Source: Euprymna scolopes (taxonomy: Eukaryota; Mollusca; Cephalopoda; Sepiida; Sepiolidae). From it: a stretch of 22,789 nucleotides of DNA. The stretch is taken from NCBI GenBank assembly GCA_024364805.1, contig CM044488.1, positions 76,508,556 to 76,531,344 of the forward strand, given 5' to 3'. A program made the translations under genes and the position numbers. This document shows, one piece after another, positions 20,101 to 22,789 of the stretch. The notes below the pieces were generated by a model. That model saw only the letters and a list, made by a program, of their open reading frames with translations, did no database searches and was not told the origin of the DNA. Positions within the stretch are counted from its first letter, which is position 1. Each line of letters starts with the position of its first letter.

Positions 20101-20914
20101 ACACTTCTATGCATATGCGCAACTTTCAGCTAATTTATTTTCAATCTAATTCATTTGCGAGAAGATGTTGTGGAGACAAGATGCTTAAACATGTTCTTAT
20201 TATTTGTCAGACAATGACAAAAGGAGATGGAACTCCAGAATTCAATATTCTTTCTTTAGCTTAATCCTGCTTACTGAACAGACTTGCCTTACATGTTCCA
20301 GTTTTAATGAAAGGTCTAATAAAATTGATTTTATTATGGTGAAAATGTTGGTATATTATTTGGAACCTAGTAATCCTTTTTTCTTTGAGCCAGCTCAGTC
20401 AGATAAATACAGACATGGTAGACTCAACAAAATGGTGATCACTTGTCTTTGGAAAGTGACTGTTCAACTCTCACCACAACTCCAATATAGACAAACTAAA
20501 CATGATACTGAATCCATCTGCAAGAAATTTTTATCAGTAAAAGTATAAACAATGTTTAAAGTTGTGAATCAGTTTTGAAGAATCACTTTTAATATTAAAT
20601 TATATTACAGTTTTTAGAAAAAAATTTAAGAAAATAAATACAATGATTTTTTATCCAATAATAAATTGTTTTAAAATAGTGTTAAACAACATTTTTATAA
20701 TTCTGCTAAAGTTTTTCTCTATTTTATCTCATGGGTAAAACAAAAATAAAACTTTGGAAAAGAAAAAAAAATTTAAGCAGCAGCAGCTTATAACTTACAG
20801 ATCCTTCCACATATGGTTTGTACTCCACCCATGGTGGAATGACAAATGTGCGGTTGATTGATTTTGCAAAAGATAAACTGCCAAGAAACTGTTCTGCCTG
20901 ATTTCCAAAACGAC
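4086..20914 (-). CDS. POFUT1: GDP-fucose protein O-fucosyltransferase 1, exons 2-7 (5' partial)
   Basis: Six spliced exons give 341 residues, against roughly 347 for the matching part of human POFUT1 (388 aa in all). The enzyme transfers fucose from GDP-fucose to Ser/Thr in the C2-C3 loop of EGF repeats (Notch, Delta/Serrate) in the ER; family GT65, GT-B fold. Visible hallmarks: the N-terminal GRFGNQ nucleotide-sugar loop (residues 1-6), NRT sequon (N21), [11 protein letters not shown] (exon 4), [10 protein letters not shown] with the family's catalytic-site Arg (R197), FVATD (exon 6), and [18 protein letters not shown] near the C terminus. Cysteines at residues 83, 94, 206, 221, 236 and 306 match the three C-terminal-side disulfides of human POFUT1 as I recall them. 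The protein ends in NTEL, resembling an ER-retrieval tetrapeptide. Intron phases 1-6 are 1, 0, 1, 2, 0, 0. Exon 1, with signal peptide and start codon, is missing. Assignment is from remembered family sequences; no search was run. Confidence 0.96.
4535..4865. mobile_element. foldback DNA element, copy A (one arm deleted)
   Basis: This is one of three related copies in the window (others 6487-6891 and 14423-14640). The left outer arm (about 4545-4660) reads like the reverse complement of the right arm of copy B: TTTTGATCAATGTAATC, then CACTTCAGGTGTATCTTGTC and GGAACCCTTTATTTA. The inner palindrome is present, with ACTGGATAGAAGTCCTAA near 4695 and its complement near 4785. The right outer arm is almost wholly missing: the inner arm runs straight into TTAGTCCAAATAAT. 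A 12-bp direct repeat AGAGATAAGTTA occurs at 4535-4546 and 4854-4865 and could be a target duplication. It has no coding capacity; the superfamily is unknown. Confidence 0.6.
4866..6017. other. rest of intron 6, no gene; one dispersed repeat at its right end
   Basis: Intronic DNA, less AT-rich than its surroundings at 5160-5620. The segment 5560-5665 has a diverged relative at 8996-9091 (same strand; the last 55 bases are about three-quarters identical, including GAGCAATTTC and GGACCTTGA). No open frame with recognisable homology was seen. The remainder is unassigned. Confidence 0.5.
4896..4925. repeat. CA-rich simple repeat
   Basis: A short imperfect AC repeat (ACACACGCACACACACA) sits in intron 6. 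Confidence 0.6.
6018..6245 (-). CDS. POFUT1: POFUT1 exon 6
   Basis: This 228-bp, phase 0-0 exon encodes 76 residues starting [20 protein letters not shown] and ending KEMSKVMKK. It holds three conserved cysteines (206, 221, 236), two of which pair with each other and one with Cys306 of exon 7 in the human structure. It also holds VFVATDDRD, matching human VYVATDSES, a beta-strand/loop of the C-terminal Rossmann-like domain. The acceptor is GATCTTCTTGCAG; the donor is AAAAAG followed by GTAAAT. Confidence 0.96.
6487..6891. mobile_element. foldback DNA element, copy B (most complete)
   Basis: Two nested inverted repeats make up this element of about 400 bp. Outer arms: 6505-6590 (CAGACTACTGTTACCTTGAG, TGTCATTTTCAC, GTAACCTCCGACCTTCTTCA) is the near reverse complement of 6788-6866. 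Inner arms: 6618-6650 (ACTGGATAGAGATCTTGAG) pairs with 6685-6705 (CTCTATCCAGT). Between the arms lie GGGTTCCGTTTGAAG and its diverged partner. No transposase is encoded. The arrangement fits a non-autonomous foldback/MITE-type DNA element. It lies in intron 5 just downstream (in gene sense) of the exon 5-6 interval. Confidence 0.7.
7618..8165 (+). repeat. two-copy divergent tandem duplication
   Basis: Copy 1 (about 7618-7860) and copy 2 (about 7878-8165) share, in order, GTGTGAACA(C/T)C, AATTTAATGTAAAAT(G/A)ATT, CATTC(C/T)AG(C/T)GTTTTA, GGAGATAAATC(C/A)TGCAC and a T-rich tract. Copy 2 carries an extra short segment before the second shared block. Both contain homopolymer runs (C run near 7737; 29 T at 8072-8100). 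No coding potential; the divergence suggests an old duplication. Confidence 0.7.
8072..8100. repeat. poly-T run (29 bases)
   Basis: An uninterrupted T run lies inside copy 2 of the tandem duplication. In gene sense it is a poly-A tract, so it could be the tail of a retrotransposed sequence on the minus strand, but nothing recognisable precedes it. Confidence 0.7.
8166..9727. other. rest of intron 5, two dispersed repeats, no gene
   Basis: AT-rich intron sequence. 8996-9091 is a diverged relative of 5560-5665. 9625-9718, next to the exon 5 donor, has a relative at 12785-12880 in intron 4 (shared TTTTTGGAATA, ACGTACAT and AAGTGTAATTCTAAATA). No coding segments were found between them. Confidence 0.5.
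9728..9923 (-). CDS. POFUT1: POFUT1 exon 5 (HLR catalytic motif)
   Basis: This 196-bp exon contributes the last base of a split Arg codon and 65 residues: [11 protein letters not shown], then [33 protein letters not shown]. The IHLR segment carries the Arg (R197 here; Arg240 in human and worm enzymes) that contacts the GDP-fucose phosphates and is needed for activity. The acceptor is CTACCAG before GTATCC; the donor is GATTGG followed by GTAAGT, phase 0. The DW at the end joins directly to the RSAC of exon 6, as in human DWKNAC. Confidence 0.96.
9924..11575. other. left part of intron 4, no gene
   Basis: 10090-10180 may be a SINE (listed separately). About 10200-10830 is C- and T-rich on the plus strand and less AT-rich, with a repeated GTCGT(A/T)AAGTCC theme at 10520-10575. 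I could not classify it. 10830-11575 is ordinary AT-rich intron. Confidence 0.4.
10090..10185 (-). mobile_element. possible tRNA-derived SINE fragment
   Basis: On the minus strand GGTCGATTCCC is one base short of a B-box consensus. About 35 bases upstream, GTTGAGCAGGGTAATC resembles an A box poorly. A T-rich run follows at the downstream end. The spacing suits a tRNA-like head, but both boxes are degenerate. Confidence 0.35.
11576..11635 (+). repeat. 60-bp direct repeat, left copy (flanks gap)
   Basis: This stretch and 12616-12675 are identical except for one base (T or C in TTTAA(T/C)GCATC). The flanking bases on both sides differ. The two copies lie 1,040 bp apart, with the assembly gap between them. 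Confidence 0.9.
11803..11831. repeat. (TC)n(TA)n microsatellite ending at the gap
   Basis: A TC dinucleotide run (11803-11819) passes directly into a TA run that stops where the N block begins. Such compound repeats commonly stop assemblies, so the gap probably contains more of it. Confidence 0.9.
11832..12536. other. assembly gap, 705 N
   Basis: No bases are called here. An open frame formally spanning the gap is an artefact of reading N as sense codons. Whether 705 is the real length is not shown. Confidence 0.98.
12616..12675 (+). repeat. 60-bp direct repeat, right copy (flanks gap)
   Basis: Partner of 11576-11635, with 59 of 60 bases identical. It starts GCTTTGGCTGAATATTAATT and ends ACTATTTC. 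Confidence 0.9.
12676..13547. other. right part of intron 4, no gene
   Basis: AT-rich intron. 12785-12880 is the relative of 9625-9718. Many A runs occur near 13020-13170. Nothing coding was seen. Confidence 0.5.
13548..13716 (-). CDS. POFUT1: POFUT1 exon 4 ([11 protein letters not shown] motif)
   Basis: This 169-bp exon completes a split Ser, encodes 55 residues and leaves two bases of a split Arg. It begins [13 protein letters not shown], giving the Cys pair that forms a short-range disulfide in human POFUT1, then the strongly conserved [11 protein letters not shown]. Human POFUT1 has an N-glycan sequon (NKS) a little later; here the equivalent stretch reads FVGSEF, so that site is absent. 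The acceptor is a long pyrimidine tract ending TTTTCCAG; the donor is CAAAG followed by GTCAGT. Phase is 1 in, 2 out. Confidence 0.95.
14423..14640. mobile_element. foldback DNA element, copy C (centre deleted)
   Basis: Only the outer arms remain. The left arm TTGGATTATTCAGACTACTG, then AGTGTTATTTTCACA and TTTTGGTTGATGTAACATC (14430-14500), pairs with the right arm ending ATAACACTCAAGGTGAGAAC and AATAGTCCAAATAATT (14550-14640). The inner ACTGGATAGA palindrome of copies A and B is absent. Its immediate flanks (14355-14402 and 14638-14692) resemble each other in direct orientation. Confidence 0.65.
14874..15420 (+). mobile_element. non-autonomous Helitron, both ends recognisable
   Basis: The unit starts with TC (TCTATTATATAAATCTC, followed by CTGTCTGT and a TATG repeat). 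It ends in CTAG, 8 bases after a GC-rich hairpin whose stem is CCCGG/CTGGG (15393-15408). It sits between A (14873) and T (15421), as Helitrons insert in AT with no target duplication. This is 547 bp with no Rep/helicase coding, so it depended on an autonomous relative. Inside, an 18-bp sequence TCAAGGGTTCAAGCCTGC occurs twice (15200-15217, 15332-15349), suggesting internal duplication. It lies in intron 3, antisense to the host gene. Confidence 0.8.
14905..14931. repeat. (ATGT)n microsatellite
   Basis: About seven tandem ATGT units lie within the 5' part of the Helitron. Confidence 0.9.
15551..15920 (+). mobile_element. short mariner-family element with TA target sites
   Basis: This 370-bp element is bounded by TA on both sides (15549-15550, 15921-15922). 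The left end CGAGGGGGTGTTCCAAAAGT and the reverse complement of the right end CAAGAGTAGTTCCAAAAGTA form about 33-bp terminal inverted repeats sharing GTTCCAAAAGTAA(T/A)GCCTC. Inside, ATG at 15724 opens [18 protein letters not shown] then stop, like the N-terminal helix of mariner transposases (HTH_48-type). Most of the transposase is deleted. An AAAT microsatellite (15864-15890) sits near the right end. Confidence 0.8.
16346..16469 (-). CDS. POFUT1: POFUT1 exon 3
   Basis: This 124-bp exon encodes 41 residues plus the first base of a split Ser codon: [20 protein letters not shown], then [20 protein letters not shown]. It aligns with the human LHVSYQKYF...[27 protein letters not shown] segment. 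It is too short to appear as a start-to-stop reading frame, so it was found by searching for the expected segment between neighbouring exons. The acceptor ends TTTAG before CTACGG; the donor is AATCT followed by GTAAG. Both phases agree with the adjoining exons (0 in, 1 out). Confidence 0.95.
16521..17415. other. part of intron 2, strongly G-over-C skewed, no gene
   Basis: From about 16640 to 17340 the plus strand has far more G than C; in a hand-counted stretch (16921-17040) I find 21 G and 7 C. There is no open frame of note. The skew resembles that of the LINE fossil at 21060-21485, so this might be an eroded plus-strand insertion, but no protein-level match was seen. Confidence 0.35.
17416..17826 (+). 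mobile_element. probable second Helitron-like unit
   Basis: The 5' end TCTAATTTATAAAACTC, followed by GTCTGTCTGTGTGTC, closely resembles the start of the Helitron at 14874 and is preceded by A. A CTAG followed by T at 17823-17826 could be the 3' end, giving 411 bp. The expected GC-rich hairpin just before it is weak (AGCG/CGCT at best), so the right boundary is doubtful. A tRNA-derived SINE lies inside at 17650-17738. Confidence 0.4.
17650..17738 (+). mobile_element. tRNA-derived SINE fragment
   Basis: A degenerate A box (TTGGTACAGTGG) lies about 38 bases before a B-box-like GTTTCGATTCT (17709-17719), followed by AGCTGATTGCACTCAAGT. The last part is shared nearly base for base with the SINE at 22211-22298 on the other strand (GGTTTCGATTCTAGCTGAT). 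The two are therefore members of one family. Confidence 0.6.
18142..18600 (+). pseudogene. decayed mariner element with transposase N-terminal half
   Basis: The left terminal repeat starts TTAGGTTGGCCAAAAAATTT after TA, a typical mariner (irritans-like) end. About 250 bases later, broken frames still read like the transposase DNA-binding region: EYQKWFD and [11 protein letters not shown] (18400-18467, cf. the WF..F..G.F.L.D..R linker), then [15 protein letters not shown] (about 18492-18536) and IANI...STVENxLH-like residues (18540-18585). Several stops and frame changes interrupt it. No right terminal repeat or catalytic domain is visible, so it is 3'-truncated. Confidence 0.65.
18601..20798. 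other. remaining right part of intron 2, no gene
   Basis: AT-rich intron. 18750-18830 may be a degenerate minus-strand SINE: TGTTCAATCCT resembles a B box, with no clear A box. An open frame of 114 codons at 20204-20548 (+) starts in ordinary intron sequence, has no recognisable domain, and I regard it as chance. Nothing else was identified. Confidence 0.45.
20799..20914 (-). CDS. POFUT1: POFUT1 exon 2 (N-terminal GDP-fucose-binding loop)
   Basis: This 116-bp exon encodes the second and third bases of a split Gly codon plus 38 residues: [10 protein letters not shown], then [12 protein letters not shown] and PPWVEY. The Arg-Phe-Gly-Asn stretch lines the donor-sugar pocket in the family, and the NRT sequon corresponds to the N-glycan site near residue 62 of human POFUT1. 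The acceptor is a pyrimidine-rich tract ending TTTTTCAG before GTCG; the donor is TCT followed by GTAAGT, phase 0. The phase-1 entry means exon 1 must end in G. An open frame continues past both splice sites, but only this part resembles the family. Confidence 0.95.
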
Positions 20915-21059
20915 CTGAAAAAGATAAAATAAACAAATGTTAATAAATTAGAATTTAAGCATACGCACTTTCGGTGGTAGGTGTTCCAAGTCAGTTTCTC
21001 TTGAGGAGAATCTGTCAAATGGAAGAGTTAATTCCAGGCCACAAGCTACCTTAAATTTT

Positions 21060-21485
21060 ATGCGTTTGATAAACAAAGCAAAGATTGAAATATTGCATAA
21101 AAATAAAGTGAAAACAATTAATGAAAAACATTGGAGTGAAACCAAGCCAGTGAAAGTTGAAGACGTGTGTTGCATGGAGAGAAATGATATGAGAATAATA
21201 CAATGGATGTATCATGTTAATGTTAAAGATGACTTAATAGGAAGATGAAATTTGGATGGTATAGAAAGAAGTGTATAAAACAAGGGAGGCTTTTTAATTA
21301 GAAAGAATGGATAAGAGTTCTTGAGTTTAGTAGATGATGAATGTTTAAATCTGCACGGTCAGCAGAAAAAAGGTAAAGGAAAATATGGGAGGATGTGATT
21401 AGAATGGATTTGAGAGAGAAAGAGATAAAAGATAGAGGTCGATTTGGAAGTCAATTTCTAAAAGCTACAAAACATAACAGCATGT
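21060..21485 (+). pseudogene. LINE ORF2 C-terminal fossil (post-reverse-transcriptase region)
   Basis: The plus strand reads SETKPVKVEDVCCMERNDMR, then IIQWMYHVNVKDDLIGR and a stop. This matches the segment after the RT domain of many animal non-LTR retrotransposons (family pattern: SETWPV...R.E..DMRM.RWMCGVSLKDR). After a gap and frame change, RKIWEDVIRMDLREKEIKDR (about 21383-21442) matches the later GRPRKTW.E.IR.D..E..L motif. The pieces are in the right order but out of one frame, with missing sequence between. Antisense to POFUT1, in intron 1. The clade is not certain; RTE-like is possible. No poly-A tail is evident. Confidence 0.7.
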
Positions 21486-21916
21486 AAAAATGGCTATTAA
21501 TTTTTTATTAATGATAATAACAATAATGATAATGGTGATGAAAATTTTATCATACACAAGAAAAAAAAAAAAAGTTGAGAGCTAGGTTTTCCAAGTCCTG
21601 TCCATTTTTCAAATTTTGAAAATTAAACTCTTTCCCCAGACATTAAATTTTTATTATTATTACTAGAATTATGATTCATACAATTCAAAATTCTAGTATA
21701 CATTAAATATTGGTTTTTAACACCAATATGTAGTCATAGCAAAATAATGGTTTCAGACTATTAAAATAATTTCCAATGCTATCAATGTTAACCCATTCAT
21801 TTATTTGTTTATGCTTGGTTTTATATTCTGAATATAATGCAAATCAGATCTATGACATCATGCCAAAGTTATGATTATTTTGTTAGAGTAATGTTTTAAG
21901 CTCTATTTATAAGAAT

Positions 21917-22080
21917 ATCCAAATAGCTCAGTCGGTAGAATCTTAATCTTATGGTTTTTCGGTTTAAATTCCCACTTACCACAGCATCTATCTGCTTCGT
22001 TTGTTGGGAATTTATTTAAGGATTAGGTTTTAGTGGGGGTGTGCATACGTGCGTGAGTGTGTGTGTGGGGGGGGGGTCCA
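21917..22080 (+). mobile_element. tRNA-Lys-derived SINE
   Basis: TAGCTCAGTCGG (21924-21935) is a perfect A box, followed by TAGAATCTTAATCTTA, which retains the CTT anticodon context of tRNA-Lys. The B-box-like GGTTTAAATTC is at 21961-21971. Several bases of the tRNA arms are lost, and about 60 bases of non-tRNA body follow before a TG/G-rich tail (22036-22077). tRNA-Lys-derived SINEs are known from squid and octopus (SK, OK), but I cannot assign the family without alignment. Confidence 0.7.
22036..22077. repeat. TG-rich simple repeat with G run
   Basis: GTGTG units pass into a run of ten G. It probably forms or follows the tail of the adjacent SINE. Confidence 0.7.
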
Positions 22081-22210
22081 GGTCATAAAATATATGTAAA
22101 TATATTTTAATTCATGCAAATTTTGTATTCATTATTACAAAGTCAATTCTCTATTGAATTTTTATATATTTTTGTACCTAATATATAGTACCGATTAACA
22201 AAAAAAAAAA

Positions 22211-22298
22211 TATGACTTGGGTGCCATCAGCTAGAATCGAAACCAAAACATTTAGCATTCCAACTGCTTTCTCTACCATTTCAGTTATTGGCAGATAC
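22211..22298 (-). mobile_element. tRNA-derived SINE fragment, same family as 17650-17738
   Basis: On the minus strand, AACTGAAATGGTAGAGAAAG (A-box region) is followed by GTTTCGATTCT as B box and AGCTGATGGCACCCAAGTC. A run of ten A on the plus strand (22201-22210) forms a poly-T at its downstream end on the minus strand. The B box and the next 20 bases match the copy at 17650-17738 with few differences. Confidence 0.65.
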
Positions 22299-22359
22299 AT
22301 AAGAAAGAGTTAAAATGAAACCTCTTCAAGCTATGAATGAATTTGCGAATGCACAAAGT

Positions 22360-22413
22360 AATATGTTGGCAAGTTGAAATGAACATTTTTGTATTTCAAC
22401 TTGCCAACATATT
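22360..22413. repeat. perfect 21-bp inverted repeat (hairpin)
   Basis: AATATGTTGGCAAGTTGAAA plus one T (22360-22380) is exactly reverse-complementary to 22393-22413, with a 12-base loop. Outside the core, 22332-22358 and 22416-22440 still pair imperfectly (GAATGAAT against ATTCATCC). It lies in intron 1. It could be a small RNA hairpin precursor, a palindromic mini-element or a cruciform-forming sequence. Confidence 0.9.
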
Positions 22414-22789
22414 TCTGTACACGTTATTCATCCATCCAAAAAAAGATTTTACTCGTTATAAACCATGTTTGGTGTATGATTACTATTTCCTGTTAGTTTC
22501 AACATTATGTGACCAGTAGTTTAAGAGTTTATCGGCTAAATATTTTCACACATATAGACACATACATCTGTTTTATTTATTTAGATGGATGCAACATTTT
22601 CCACTTCTAAAATGAATTAAGATTTGATATTTCAAAATGAGACAAATTCCACAGTATATTTTTTTTTTTACATAATTGAGACCGACAGGCAACATCTCTA
22701 TTAATATAAGACCATTTAGAGTGCTACATTAAAAAAATTAGAAATCTGCTTATCTGTAAGGAAACTACATGGAAAAATACCAATAGGAT
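22414..22789. other. right end of window, intron 1, no exon seen
   Basis: I looked on the minus strand for a signal peptide followed by a Cys-Pro-Cys-Met-type end and a GT donor, as expected for POFUT1 exon 1. None was found here or in 20915-22413. Confidence 0.5.

Noticed and set aside
20204-20548. 114-codon plus-strand open frame in intron 2
   Set aside because: No recognisable domain, starts in ordinary AT-rich intron, no splice or promoter context; most likely chance.
21917-21985. Possible functional tRNA-Lys gene
   Set aside because: The acceptor and anticodon stems do not pair, bases are missing between the boxes, and a SINE-like body follows.
1-22789. CRISPR array, operon or multi-gene defence or biosynthetic system
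   Set aside because: The window is one intron-containing animal gene plus repeats; no spaced identical repeats and no second host gene were found.

Overview
This is a eukaryotic, AT-rich (roughly two-thirds A+T), intron- and repeat-laden stretch from an animal genome. The one host gene, on the minus strand, encodes protein O-fucosyltransferase 1 (POFUT1/O-FucT-1, family GT65). This ER enzyme puts O-fucose on EGF repeats of Notch and related proteins. Six consecutive exons are visible, in transcription order 20914-20799, 16469-16346, 13716-13548, 9923-9728, 6245-6018 and 4277-4086. All have GT-AG borders with matching phases, and together they give 341 residues from the N-terminal Gly-Arg-Phe-Gly-Asn motif to the stop codon. 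Exon 1 (signal peptide and the first few mature residues) is not in the window and should lie beyond position 22789.

The rest is intron and downstream DNA filled with old mobile elements: at least three clear and several weak tRNA-derived SINE traces, a LINE C-terminal fossil, two mariner elements, one well-bounded non-autonomous Helitron plus a probable second, and a foldback DNA element present in three differently deleted copies. There are also a divergent tandem duplication, two dispersed unclassified repeats, simple repeats, and a 705-base assembly gap (11832-12536). A tRNA-Lys-type SINE, long introns and poly-A/poly-T and TATG/TC/TA simple repeats would fit a mollusc, possibly a cephalopod. 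That taxonomic reading is inference.

Layout: 1-4085 is downstream of the gene (3' UTR start, one SINE, otherwise unassigned). Intron 6 (4278-6017) holds foldback copy A. Intron 5 (6246-9727) holds foldback copy B and the tandem duplication. Intron 4 (9924-13547) holds a possible SINE and the gap. Intron 3 (13717-16345) holds foldback copy C, the Helitron and a mariner. Intron 2 (16470-20798) holds the second Helitron-like unit, a SINE and a mariner transposase fossil. Intron 1 (20915 to the right edge) holds the LINE fossil, two SINEs and a perfect 21-bp hairpin.

I found no other convincing protein-coding gene, no RNA gene, no CRISPR array and no multi-gene system. The most interesting unexplained structures are the foldback family, the perfect hairpin at 22360-22413, and the 60-bp direct repeat around the gap.
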